From NCBI RefSeq assembly GCF_001544755.2, contig NZ_FCOF02000011.1, positions 1 to 64,000 on the forward strand: a stretch of 64,000 nucleotides of DNA. Reading direction: 5' to 3'. This DNA is from Caballeronia catudaia (GTDB taxonomy: Bacteria; Pseudomonadota; Gammaproteobacteria; Burkholderiales; Burkholderiaceae). A program made the translations under genes and the position numbers. The notes below the pieces were generated by a model. That model saw nothing but the letters and a program-made list of their open reading frames with translations, searched no databases and was not told where the DNA came from. Shown here one piece after another: positions 33,807 through 42,026 of the stretch (positions are counted from its first letter, which is position 1; the number at the start of each line of letters is the position of its first letter).

Positions 33807-35864
33807 ATGTCTGGAACCGATCCATGCCCGGTGCTCCTTCTCACGCCTTCAGGCCGCGACTTTTCCGTCGCGCAAGCGCTTCTGGAAGCGACCGGCATCG
33901 AATCGGCTGCTTGCGCGGACGTTCGGCAACTCGCCGCGAAACTGAAAGACGATGTATGTTGCGTGGTCGTCGCCGATGAAGCGCTGAACGGGGTGGACCT
34001 TGCTGTGCTGACCGAATGGGTATCGGCGCAACCGCCCTGGTCGGACCTTCCGTTCGTCATCCTGACGCGGCGCACTGGCGGAGCCGACCGACGGCCCATG
34101 GCTGAACGGCTGACGCAAGCGCTCGGCAATGTCACCTTCATCGAGCGGCCGTTCCATCCGACGACATTCGTGAGCGTGGTCGAAACCGCCGTGCGTGGCC
34201 GGCGTCGCCAGTTCGAGGCACGGGCCAGGATTCGCGAGTTGCACGAAGGCGAGGCGCGTCTGCGCACGGCGCTGATCGCCGGACAACTCGGCTCGTGGAA
34301 CCTGGACCTGGCCACGTCGACGCTGGCCGCATCGACGACTTGCAAGGCGATCTTCGGCCGTGGCGAGCATGACAGCTTCACGTACGAGGAGCTTCTGGCG
34401 AGCGTTCATCCGGACGACCGGGCACGCATGCTGGCGGCCGTGAGGCACAGCATCGAAACCGGTTGCGACTATGCCATCGAGTACCGCAACGTCTGGCCGA
34501 ACGGAACGGTGCATTGGGTGGATATCAGGGCGCGTATCGTGCGCGACGAGCGGAATCACATCGCGCAGCTTGTCGGCGTGTCTTCGGACATCACGTCGCG
34601 CAAGACGTCCGAGGACCAGTTGCGGCGCATCAATGAGTCGCTCGAAGTCAAAGTGCTGGAGCGCACGGCGCAACTCGAGCACGCCCATCAAACGGTTCTC
34701 GACGAAATCAGCCAGCGCGAACATACGGAAAAGCTACTGCGACAAGTCCAGAAGCTCGAGATGATCGGCCAGTTGACGGGGGGCATCGCTCACGACTTCA
34801 ACAATCTCCTGATGGCCATCATGGCGAATCTGGAGCTCGTGCGAAAGGACGTGCCGCCGCAGGAGCGCGTCGGGCGTCTGGTGGAAGGCGCGCTCAAAGG
34901 CGCTCAGCGCGGCGCCGCGCTGACGCAACGGCTGCTCGCGTTTGCCCGGCAGCAGGTGCTCAAGGTCGAACCCGTCCAGATGTGCGCGCTGGTGTACGGT
35001 ATGACCGATCTGCTCGAAAGATCGATCAGTTCGATGGTCCATTTGTCGATCGAAACGGCTGACGACGTCCCGTACACGATGGTCGATGCAAATCAAGTCG
35101 AACTCGCCATCCTGAACCTCGTCGTCAATGCGCGCGACGCGTTGCCCGATGGCGGTACGATCAATATCAACGTGGATACCGCCCGTTCATCGGGCGACGG
35201 CGAACTTGCCGAGGGCGACTATGTTCGGGTGACAGTGCGCGACAACGGCACGGGCATGGACGCCGCGACGCTCGCCAGAGCGACCGAACCGTTCTTCACC
35301 ACGAAGGAGGTCGGCAAGGGCACCGGACTCGGCCTCTCGATGATTCATGGCCTGGCGCGCCAGCTTCAAGGGGCGCTGCGTCTCGAGAGCGCGACAGGAA
35401 AGGGCACGTGCGCGTCGCTCTGGCTGCCGGTAACGGGCGACGAGGCTGCCCACGCGGAAGTCAGAGAGCCTTTGCCGGATTACACCCCGACCGACGCCGC
35501 CGGCATGCGGGCCACGATACTGGTGGTCGACGACGACCCGCTCATCGCGACGAGCACGTCGTATCTCCTGCAAGATCTCGGACAGGTCGTGATAGAGGCG
35601 AACTCCGGTGAAGCCGCGCTCGAGATCCTGCGCAGCGGCACGAGAGTCGATGTCCTTCTTACCGATTTTTCGATGCCCAGAATGACGGGCGTGGAGTTGG
35701 CCATCGCCGCGCGCGCACTTCGACCCACGCTGCCGGTCATACTCGCGACCGGCTATGCCGAGTTGCCGGAATTGGCGGAAGCGGACTTGCCGCGACTTCG
35801 CAAGCCGTATCAACAAAGTCAGCTTCTGACGGAAATCAGCAAGGCCGTGTCGTCCGGACGTTGA
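33807..35864 (+). CDS. Hybrid histidine kinase (REC-PAS-HisKA-HATPase-REC)
   Basis: 685 aa. Order: an N-terminal receiver-like domain (about 1-125; the usual KPF is RPF in IERPFHP), PAS (about 145-265; EYRNVWPNGTVHWVDIR), a coiled coil, HisKA with phospho-accepting His329 (GGIAHDFNNLLMAI), HATPase (LNLVVNARDAL, DNGTGMD, GKGTGLGLSM) and a C-terminal receiver with Asp620 (VDVLLTDFSMP) and RKPYQ. No membrane segments, so it senses a cytoplasmic signal. It is encoded directly after the KaiC-like ATPase and probably works with it. The signal and final output are unknown. Confidence 0.92.
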   Translation: MSGTDPCPVLLLTPSGRDFSVAQALLEATGIESAACADVRQLAAKLKDDVCCVVVADEALNGVDLAVLTEWVSAQPPWSDLPFVILTRRTGGADRRPMAERLTQALGNVTFIERPFHPTTFVSVVETAVRGRRRQFEARARIRELHEGEARLRTALIAGQLGSWNLDLATSTLAASTTCKAIFGRGEHDSFTYEELLASVHPDDRARMLAAVRHSIETGCDYAIEYRNVWPNGTVHWVDIRARIVRDERNHIAQLVGVSSDITSRKTSEDQLRRINESLEVKVLERTAQLEHAHQTVLDEISQREHTEKLLRQVQKLEMIGQLTGGIAHDFNNLLMAIMANLELVRKDVPPQERVGRLVEGALKGAQRGAALTQRLLAFARQQVLKVEPVQMCALVYGMTDLLERSISSMVHLSIETADDVPYTMVDANQVELAILNLVVNARDALPDGGTININVDTARSSGDGELAEGDYVRVTVRDNGTGMDAATLARATEPFFTTKEVGKGTGLGLSMIHGLARQLQGALRLESATGKGTCASLWLPVTGDEAAHAEVREPLPDYTPTDAAGMRATILVVDDDPLIATSTSYLLQDLGQVVIEANSGEAALEILRSGTRVDVLLTDFSMPRMTGVELAIAARALRPTLPVILATGYAELPELAEADLPRLRKPYQQSQLLTEISKAVSSGR

Positions 35865-35911
35865 ATCCGGCCTGCCGCTTGCACCATCGGGTTGACGCCG
35901 CCCCCCCTAGT

Positions 35912-35926
35912 ATTGCGAAATGCAAT
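35912..35926. promoter_or_regulatory. Candidate LysR box before the PanE-to-AroQ operon
   Basis: ATTGCGAAATGCAAT has perfect ATTGC/GCAAT arms and fits T-N11-A. It lies 74 bp before the first gene of the operon; a second CATTGCATTGC stretch follows near 35941. The LysR gene at 40515 at the far end of the operon is the likely binder. Confidence 0.45.
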
Positions 35927-35999
35927 GTCGCTATTAAAGCCATTGCATTGCCAGCATGTCCCCGGAGCCGTATCTTCGTTTCCATTCAAGGAGACGCCA

Positions 36000-36950
36000 A
36001 TGAAGATCGCATTTCTGGGGGCCGGAGCGCTGGGTTGCGCCATCGGTTCCGCTCTCACCGAAGGGGGCCATGAGACGTGGCTCGTCGACCGGTTCGCCGC
36101 ACACGTCGAGGCCATGTCTCGCGACGGCCTGCAGGTCGATGACGAGCGCGGCACGCGCCGTGTCAAGGTTCGCGCGACGATGAATCCGGCCGACGTCGGC
36201 CCGGTCGATGTCGTGATCGTGCTGGTCAAGTCTTTTCACACCGATTCGGCGATGCGCGGCGCGCTCGATCTCGTCGGCCCTGAAACGGTCGTGCTTTCCT
36301 TGCAGAACGGCCTCGGTCACGAAGACGTGTTGAGCGAAATCGTCGGCCGTGAGCGCGTGCTCGCCGGCAAGACGTATGTCGGCGGCGTGCTGCGCGCGCC
36401 CGGCCATATCCAGTCCGGCGTCACCGGAAAGCTCACGATCATCGGCGAGCTCGACGGCCGGATCACGAGCCGCGCGAAGGCCATCGCGGAGGCGTTCAAC
36501 AGCGCCGGTCTGTCGACCACGGTCAGCGACAACATTCTCGGCACGATGTGGGACAAGCTGCTGATCAACGTGGCGACGGGCGCGCTTACCGGCATCACGC
36601 GCCTCACCTACGGGCAACTCTACGACGAGCCCATTCTGAAGGCGACGTCGCTTGCCGCCATCGAAGAAGCGATGGCCGCCGCGAAAGCCGCTGGCGTCAC
36701 GTTGTCCATCACGAACGCGGAAGACGCCTGGAACATGGCCGCCGAAGGGCTGTCGCCGGCATTCAAGACCTCGATGCTGCAAAGCCTCGAAAAGTCCTCT
36801 GTCACCGAAATCGACTTCATCAACGGCGCGGTGGTGCGTTGGGGCGAACGTCTCGGCGTGCCGACGCCGGTGAACTCGACGCTCGTCGCGTGCATCAAGG
36901 GCATCGAGCGCGCGATGACGGATCGTCAGAAGGAAGGAGCCGCGGCATGA
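36000..36950 (+). CDS. Ketopantoate reductase family (PanE-like) dehydrogenase
   Basis: 316 aa from ATG 36000, with AAGGAG upstream. N-terminal NADPH fold FLGAGALGCAIGSALTEGG, then VLVKSFHT and SLQNGLGHEDVL. The C-terminal helical domain carries the catalytic-type Lys in MWDKLLINVATGALTG. The family reduces 2-oxo acids such as ketopantoate to hydroxy acids with NADPH. Its place at the head of a catabolic operon (VOC, MaoC, CoA-transferase, AroE, AroQ) argues against pantothenate synthesis and for a 2-oxo or hydroxy acid step in breakdown. Overlaps the next gene by 4 bases. Confidence 0.88.
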   Translation: MKIAFLGAGALGCAIGSALTEGGHETWLVDRFAAHVEAMSRDGLQVDDERGTRRVKVRATMNPADVGPVDVVIVLVKSFHTDSAMRGALDLVGPETVVLSLQNGLGHEDVLSEIVGRERVLAGKTYVGGVLRAPGHIQSGVTGKLTIIGELDGRITSRAKAIAEAFNSAGLSTTVSDNILGTMWDKLLINVATGALTGITRLTYGQLYDEPILKATSLAAIEEAMAAAKAAGVTLSITNAEDAWNMAAEGLSPAFKTSMLQSLEKSSVTEIDFINGAVVRWGERLGVPTPVNSTLVACIKGIERAMTDRQKEGAAA

Positions 36951-37339
36951 GCGCGCCGAAAGCCTATCTGGAGCACGTCGCGATCTGGGTGAAGGACATC
37001 CACTGGCATATCCGCTTCTTCGAAGAAGTGCTCGGCATGACCCTGCGCGAAGTCGACGGCACGCTCGACGAGCCGCGTCAATACTGGACGATGGGCGGTC
37101 TGCAATTCATCAGCGAGCCGCGTTTCGAAGGCCCCGAAGGCCGGCTCGCGCATCTCGGCGTGATGTGCGAAGACCTCGAAGCCGCCATCGCCGCCGCGCA
37201 GGCGTTCGGCGTCACCGAAATGCCGCAAGGGCGCAACTGGCTGCGTCTGCCCGACGGGCTCGCCGTTGAACTCATTCAGGCCCGACCGGCCACGTGCGTC
37301 GCACAGGCGCTGGCAATCAATCCACGCGCGGAGGCGTGA
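36947..37339 (+). CDS. VOC (glyoxalase/dioxygenase superfamily) protein
   Basis: 130 aa, one domain. Starts ATGA-overlapped with the PanE-like gene. Two beta-alpha-beta3 modules are visible (YLEHVAIWVKDIHWHIRFFE ... LRLPDGLAVELIQ). Candidate metal ligands are His10 (EHVAI), His64 (LAHLG) and the late Glu of AVELIQ. The superfamily includes isomerases, epimerases and dioxygenases, so the reaction cannot be fixed from sequence. The context suggests an isomerase or epimerase for a pathway intermediate. Confidence 0.8.
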   Translation: MSAPKAYLEHVAIWVKDIHWHIRFFEEVLGMTLREVDGTLDEPRQYWTMGGLQFISEPRFEGPEGRLAHLGVMCEDLEAAIAAAQAFGVTEMPQGRNWLRLPDGLAVELIQARPATCVAQALAINPRAEA

Positions 37340-37341
37340 GC

Positions 37342-37803
37342 ATGAGCACCATCATCGAAAAGCATTGGGACGACGCGCAGGAAGGCGACGTGTGCGTGAG
37401 CCCGACTTATACGGTCACGAAAGAACGCATCCTGGCCTACGCCGATCTCACGGGCGATCACACGCCGGTGCATGTCGACGAGGAGTATGCCAACGCGAGT
37501 CACTTCGGCTCGATCGTGGCGCACGGCCTGTTCGGACTGTCGATCGCCGATGGCCTGAAGACGCAGAGCGACTATCGCTTCCTGCCGGGCATGTCGCTCG
37601 GCTGGACGTGGGACTTTCTGCTGCCCATCAAGGTCAATGACGTGCTGCATGTGAAGTTCCGCGTCGGCGCGATGCGTGCAAGCAAGAGCAAGCCGGACTG
37701 GGGCATCGTCGTGCTGCCGTCGGAGCTGATCAATCAGAACGGCGAAGTCGTGCAACGTGGCGAGCATCGTCTGATGATCCCGCGCCGACCGGGAGCGAAC
37801 TGA
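37342..37803 (+). CDS. MaoC-like (R)-specific enoyl-CoA hydratase family protein
   Basis: 153 aa from ATG 37342, 2 bp after the VOC stop. The hot-dog hydratase motif appears as YADLTGDHTPVHVDEEYAN (Asp and His of the hydratase active site), then GSIVAHGLFGLSIADGL. Such enzymes add water to enoyl-CoA. It precedes a CoA-transferase with a one-base stop/start overlap, so both probably act on the same CoA ester. Confidence 0.88.
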   Translation: MSTIIEKHWDDAQEGDVCVSPTYTVTKERILAYADLTGDHTPVHVDEEYANASHFGSIVAHGLFGLSIADGLKTQSDYRFLPGMSLGWTWDFLLPIKVNDVLHVKFRVGAMRASKSKPDWGIVVLPSELINQNGEVVQRGEHRLMIPRRPGAN

Positions 37804-39023
37804 TGCAAGCTCGTCCCCTCGAAGGTATTCGCGTCGTCGACTACAGCCACTTTCTCGCAGGTCCCTATGTCGGCCGATGCCTCGCCGCGCTCGGCGCGGA
37901 AGTCATCAAGGTCGAGCGTCCCGGCAGCGGCGACGCAGGGCGTCAGCACGCCACGATTCTCGACGACCAGCAAAGCGCCTACTTCCTGCAGCTCAACATG
38001 GGCAAGCGCGGCGTGAGCGTCGACATGAAGGACCCGCGCGGCAAGGCGTTCATGCAGCGTCTTTGCGATTCCGCCGATGTTTTCATCGAGAACTATCGAC
38101 CGGGCGCGCTGGACAAGCTCGGCCTCGGCTATGCCGCATTGTCCGAGCGCAATCCGGGCCTCGTCTATTGTTCGATCTCGGCTTACGGACACACGGGTCC
38201 CGATGCGCATCGCGCGGGCTTCGGTCTCATCGCCGAAGCGAAGAGCGGCATCATGCAGATGATCGGCAATCCGGGCGAACCGCCGCCGCTCATGCGCATC
38301 TCGCTCGGCGACATGTATACCGGCATTCACGCGGTCGCCGCCATCAACGCCGCGCTGCTCGGCCGTGTGAAGAGCGGACGCGGCCAGCACATCGACATGG
38401 CGCTGTACGACACGCTGGTGTCGATGCACGAATACGCGGTGCAGTGCTACACGATGCAGGGCGTCGTTCCCGAACAGACCGGTCACGACATGCCGACATC
38501 GACGTTGTATGGCGTGTTCCGCGCGGCCGACGGCGATCTCGTCATTGCCGCGCAGGTCGACGATTCGTGGAAGCGCTTCGCCGCGCTCATCGAGCGGCAC
38601 GGCGGTCCGGCCGGTTTCGGCGCCGATGCGCGGTTCCATAACCTGAACGGACGCAACACGAACCGCGAAGCCATCCTGTCGGTCGTGAAGCCGTGGGTCG
38701 CGGGCCGGTCGGTCGCCGAGGTGCTTTCATTGCTCGACAGTGTCGATGTCCCTTGCGCCAAGGTTCAGCGCATCGATGAAGTCGTGGCTGATCCGCAGAT
38801 CATCGCGCGCGGCATGGTGATCGAGCAGGAGCATCCGCGCTTCGGAAAACTGCGGCTGCCGAATCTGCCGTTCCGCTTTTCGGACTGCGATACGTCGATC
38901 CGTGAAGTCGGACCCGATCTCGGTCAGCACAACGAGGAAGTCGCGCAATCGCTGGGCTTCAGCGCGGCCGAAATCGACGCGATGCAGACCGATGGCGTGC
39001 TGTTCTCGAAACGGAGCGCGTGA
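37803..39023 (+). CDS. Class III CoA-transferase (CaiB/BaiF family)
   Basis: 406 aa. N-terminal LEGIRVVDYSHFLAGPYVGR and LGAEVIKVERPGSGD are the family signature; LGDMYTGIHAVAAI contains the Asp that carries the CoA-linked anhydride intermediate. The enzymes move CoA between organic acids. The neighbours suggest activation of a carboxylic acid produced in, or imported for, this pathway. Start and stop codons overlap those of its neighbours by one base each, implying one coupled operon. Confidence 0.9.
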   Translation: MQARPLEGIRVVDYSHFLAGPYVGRCLAALGAEVIKVERPGSGDAGRQHATILDDQQSAYFLQLNMGKRGVSVDMKDPRGKAFMQRLCDSADVFIENYRPGALDKLGLGYAALSERNPGLVYCSISAYGHTGPDAHRAGFGLIAEAKSGIMQMIGNPGEPPPLMRISLGDMYTGIHAVAAINAALLGRVKSGRGQHIDMALYDTLVSMHEYAVQCYTMQGVVPEQTGHDMPTSTLYGVFRAADGDLVIAAQVDDSWKRFAALIERHGGPAGFGADARFHNLNGRNTNREAILSVVKPWVAGRSVAEVLSLLDSVDVPCAKVQRIDEVVADPQIIARGMVIEQEHPRFGKLRLPNLPFRFSDCDTSIREVGPDLGQHNEEVAQSLGFSAAEIDAMQTDGVLFSKRSA

Positions 39024-39856
39024 TGAGCGACCAGTACGCGGTGATCGGCAATCCGATCGGGCACACGAAGTCTCCGCTGATTCACGGCGCCTTCGCGCAG
39101 GAAACCGGGCAGGACATGACGTATGTCGCGATCCAGGGGCCGCTCGAACCGGCGGACGCCTTCGCAAATACGGTCAGACGTTTCATCGCTGAAGGCGGCA
39201 AGGGCATGAACGTCACCGCGCCGTTCAAGCTGCAGGCGTTCGCGATGGCCGACGAACGCAGCGAACGCGCGGCGCTCGCGGGCGCCGTCAACGCGATGAA
39301 GTTCGAGAACGGACGCGTCATCGCCGAAAACTTCGATGGCGTCGGCCTCGTGCGCGATATCGAAGTGAATCTGCATCAGCCGATGGCCGGCAAGCGCGTG
39401 CTGATTCTCGGCGCAGGCGGCGCGGTGCGCGGCGCATTGCTGCCGTTCCTTGGCGCGCGGCCCGCGGAACTCGTCATCGCGAACCGGCATGCGGACAAGG
39501 CGAAGGCGCTCGTCGAACAGGTCGCCGCGAGCGGTGGGTTGACGGCGTGCGGCTATGCGCAACTGGAATCGATGGGACAGTTCGATCTCGTCGTGAACGC
39601 GACGTCTGCGAGCCTGACCGGGCAATTGCCGCCGGTGCCGCCGAGCGTCTTCGACCCGCGCGGAACGGCTTACGAGCTCGCGTACGGAAAGGGGCTGACG
39701 CCTTTTCTGCGGCTCGCTCGAAATGCGGGCGTGCAAGGTATCGCCGATGGCGTCGGCATGCTGGTCGAGCAGGCCGCCGAAGCGTTCGCGTGGTGGCGGG
39801 GCGTGCGTCCGCAGACGCGCGCCGTCATCGACCGTCTTACCGTTCCGCTCGATTGA
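39023..39856 (+). CDS. Shikimate dehydrogenase-like protein (AroE paralogue in a catabolic operon)
   Basis: 277 aa from ATG 39023 (a GTG three bases earlier is possible). Substrate-site motifs: GNPIGHTKSP (Thr15 where AroE has Ser14; Ser17 kept), NVTAPFK with Lys69, AVNAM (Asn90), NFDG with Asp105 and DGVGMLVEQ with the late Gln. The position of AroE Thr101 (NTDG) is Phe104, a bulky change in the pocket. NADP fold: ILGAGGAVRGAL. The catalytic Lys/Asp pair is intact, so dehydrogenation is likely, but specificity may differ from biosynthetic AroE. It lies between a CoA-transferase and a type II dehydroquinase. Confidence 0.85.
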   Translation: MSDQYAVIGNPIGHTKSPLIHGAFAQETGQDMTYVAIQGPLEPADAFANTVRRFIAEGGKGMNVTAPFKLQAFAMADERSERAALAGAVNAMKFENGRVIAENFDGVGLVRDIEVNLHQPMAGKRVLILGAGGAVRGALLPFLGARPAELVIANRHADKAKALVEQVAASGGLTACGYAQLESMGQFDLVVNATSASLTGQLPPVPPSVFDPRGTAYELAYGKGLTPFLRLARNAGVQGIADGVGMLVEQAAEAFAWWRGVRPQTRAVIDRLTVPLD

Positions 39857-39876
39857 CGCCTGCGAGGAAGCTTCGG

Positions 39877-40002
39877 ATGCAGCCAGAGAACTATCGCTTT
39901 TGCCGCTATGAAGTCGAAGGGCCGCTTCTCACGTTGACGATCGACCGGCCTGAAGTCCTCAACGCGCTGCATCCCGACGAAACATCAAGCTGGATGAAAT
40001 GA
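39877..40002 (+). pseudogene. Truncated enoyl-CoA hydratase (crotonase) remnant
   Basis: The ATG at 39877 opens a frame reading YEVEGPLLTLTIDRPEVLNA then LHPDE, the standard crotonase N-terminus (TIDRPEVLNAL), but it stops after 41 codons at the start of the AroQ-like gene. The oxyanion-hole and catalytic parts are gone. A deletion appears to have joined crotonase codon about 36 to the AroQ leader. The fragment may survive only because its stop overlaps the aroQ-like start (ATGATGA). Confidence 0.65.
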
Positions 40003-40439
40003 TGAAAACGTTTCTCATGCTGCATGGCATCAACCACAACATGTTCGGCAAGCGCGACCCCGTTCAATACGGAACGGCGACGCTCGACGACATCAATGCG
40101 CAACTGCAAGCGCTCGGCAGGGAATTGGGCGTCGAGGTCGAAAGCTATCAGACGAACAGCGAGGGCGACATGTGTCTGCGAATCCATCAGGCTTTCGTCG
40201 ATAACGTCGACGGCGTGCTGATCAATGCCGGCGCATGGACGCACTACAGCTACGGCATCCGCGATGCGCTGGCGATATTGACTGTGCCCGTGGTCGAGAT
40301 TCACATGTCGAACATCCACGCGCGCGAAGGCTTTCGCCATAAGTCGGTGTTCGCCGAAATCGTGAAGGGGCAGATTTGCGGCTTCGGCATCGATAGCTAT
40401 TCGCTCGGACTTCGCGCGACTGTGTCGGCCGCGGGCTGA
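40002..40439 (+). CDS. Type II 3-dehydroquinate dehydratase-like protein (copy 1)
   Basis: 145 aa (an ATG at 39999 adds one Met). Family motifs: MLHGINHNMFGKRDP with the flexible-loop Arg18, catalytic Tyr23 (QYG), NAGAWTHYS with the substrate-binding His, and IHMSNIHAREGFRHKS with the catalytic-pair His. Type II dehydroquinases form dodecamers and interconvert 3-dehydroquinate and 3-dehydroshikimate by anti-elimination. All key residues are present. As the last gene of the PanE-to-AroQ operon it is probably the catabolic copy for quinate-type substrates. Confidence 0.88.
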   Translation: MKTFLMLHGINHNMFGKRDPVQYGTATLDDINAQLQALGRELGVEVESYQTNSEGDMCLRIHQAFVDNVDGVLINAGAWTHYSYGIRDALAILTVPVVEIHMSNIHAREGFRHKSVFAEIVKGQICGFGIDSYSLGLRATVSAAG

Positions 40440-40483
40440 TCATCCGGGCAGTCGACAGACAGCGATAGGCGACGCAATGACTA

Positions 40484-40497
40484 CAATAAGGTTATTG
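40484..40497. promoter_or_regulatory. Candidate operator before the LysR gene at 40515
   Basis: CAATAA and TTATTG form a perfect 6-bp inverted repeat around GG, 17 bp before the LysR start, and a third CAATAA follows at 40505. It is a likely autoregulatory site. Confidence 0.45.
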
Positions 40498-40514
40498 CGT
40501 TCGTCAATAAAGCC

Positions 40515-41420
40515 ATGTCCACGTCCGAACTGCCCGACTTGAAACTGCTTCAGTTGTTTGATCTGTTGTATGACTTGCGCAGCGTCACGCGAGCGGCGGA
40601 GCAGCTCGGACAAAGCCAGCCAACCGTGAGCATCTGGCTGGGGCGTCTGCGAGTGCATTTACAGGACCCGTTATTCGTCCGCACGCCGGGCGGGATGACG
40701 CCGACGCCTCAGGCAGACGCGCTGATCGGACCATGCAGGGAGATTCTGGAGTCGCTTCGTCGCTTCGCTGCGTGGGAAATCTCGTTCGATCCAGGCACTG
40801 CGAAGCGACGGTTCCGCATTTGCATGACGGACGCCAGTCACATCACGCTTCTTCCGCGGATGCTGGCCCACGTGCGCGCTCAGGCGCCGGGGATTCGGCT
40901 GGAAGCCGCAAGGATCGACGGAAACACAGAGCGTGCGCTCGAATCCGGCGAGGCCGATCTGGCGATCGGGCATGTGCCCTGGCTCGGGAGTGGAATGTAT
41001 CAGCAGCAGCTCTATATGCAGGACTGGGTATGCCTTGCCAATCCGAACCATCCGCGCGTGCGCGCCAGGCTGACGCTCAAGCAATATCGCAGCGAAGGGC
41101 ACGTGATCATCGCGGCTGGCACGGGGGCGCAACTGCTGGAGCAAGCGTTGTTGCGCGAGGACATCGAACGCGATGTCGTGCTCGAACTCCCGGGAATGCT
41201 CGGACTGGGATCGATCGTGAAGTCGACCGATCTCATCGCCACTTTGCCGCGCAATATCGGGGAGACGCTGGCGAGAGTGAATGACATCGCGGTCCATACG
41301 TGCCCGTTTCCAGTCGACAAATTCGCGGTGCGGCAGCATTGGCACGCGAAGTATCATCACGAAGCCGGTAATCGCTGGCTTCGCTCCGTGGTGGCCGATC
41401 TGTTTTCGAGCAGGAGCTAG
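40515..41420 (+). CDS. LysR-family regulator of the NodD/NahR type
   Basis: 301 aa. The helix-turn-helix reads DLRSVTRAAEQLGQSQPTVS, and the start LKLLQLFDLLYD plus VRTPGGMTPTPQAD are typical of the NahR/LinR subgroup, which commonly senses aromatic or hydroaromatic acids. It follows the PanE-to-AroQ operon on the same strand after a 75-bp gap with its own operator-like repeat. Probable control of that operon. Confidence 0.87.
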   Translation: MSTSELPDLKLLQLFDLLYDLRSVTRAAEQLGQSQPTVSIWLGRLRVHLQDPLFVRTPGGMTPTPQADALIGPCREILESLRRFAAWEISFDPGTAKRRFRICMTDASHITLLPRMLAHVRAQAPGIRLEAARIDGNTERALESGEADLAIGHVPWLGSGMYQQQLYMQDWVCLANPNHPRVRARLTLKQYRSEGHVIIAAGTGAQLLEQALLREDIERDVVLELPGMLGLGSIVKSTDLIATLPRNIGETLARVNDIAVHTCPFPVDKFAVRQHWHAKYHHEAGNRWLRSVVADLFSSRS

Positions 41421-41575
41421 GCAGTGGTTGCCTTCAGCAAGACCCACGACGCGGAGACTGTCGGAATGAGCGTTTTCGAAGAAGACAAGATGGGAGACGC
41501 CGCGACGCATCTTCGGTTTCGATGCGATAGAGGACTCCTGACGGAGCCCGCGTGCCTCAGCGATTCAAAAAAGGC

Positions 41576-42022
41576 TCAGTGCTGATCGCCCCAGAGATCG
41601 TCGACCGCGCGGATCGCGAGCGAGTAACCGTTCGCGCCAGCCCCGCAGATCACCGCAGTGGCCGCGACCGAGATCGTCGAGTGGCGGTATTCCTCCGAGC
41701 GCCGGTGGATGTTCGTGATATGCACTTCCACCACCGGCCTGCGAATCAGCTTGACTGCGTCGAGCACCGGAATTCGTCCGAACGAAAAGCCGGCCGGGTT
41801 GATGATCAACGCCGCGTCCTGCATGAACGCTTCCTGGATCGAGTCGATCAGCACGCTCTCGCTGTTGGTCTGACGGAATACGCAGTCGAACTTGAGGGTC
41901 TCGGCCAGTGCGAGACAGTTCTGCTCGATGTCCTTCAGCGTGGTGCTGCCGTAGAGGTGCGGCTCCCTGACGCCCAGCATGTTCAGGTTGGAGCCATTGA
42001 GAATGTAGAGTTTGCGAGTCAT
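41576..42022 (-). CDS. Type II 3-dehydroquinate dehydratase-like protein (copy 2, altered pocket)
   Basis: 148 aa. ILNGSNLNMLGVREPHLYGS gives the loop Arg19 and catalytic Tyr24; His101 is kept in VEVHITNIHRR. The segment that is NPAAYTHTS in classical enzymes reads NPAGFSFGR, so the substrate-binding His (position 81 in mycobacterial AroQ numbering) is Phe, and the downstream RDA is LDA. The fold is clear, but activity on dehydroquinate may be reduced or shifted. It is encoded 4 bp after the MHS carrier gene and surely co-transcribed with it. Confidence 0.87.
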   Translation of the reverse strand: MTRKLYILNGSNLNMLGVREPHLYGSTTLKDIEQNCLALAETLKFDCVFRQTNSESVLIDSIQEAFMQDAALIINPAGFSFGRIPVLDAVKLIRRPVVEVHITNIHRRSEEYRHSTISVAATAVICGAGANGYSLAIRAVDDLWGDQH

Positions 42023-42026
42023 GGTT

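Noticed and set aside
32301..35864. Circadian kaiABC clock
   Set aside because: Only a KaiC-like ATPase and a kinase are present; no KaiA or KaiB. A signalling ATPase is more likely.
39023..42022. AroE/AroQ genes as part of aromatic amino acid biosynthesis
   Set aside because: They are embedded with CoA-transferase, hydratase, carriers and catabolic-type regulators, and two AroQ copies are present with pocket changes; catabolism is the better reading.
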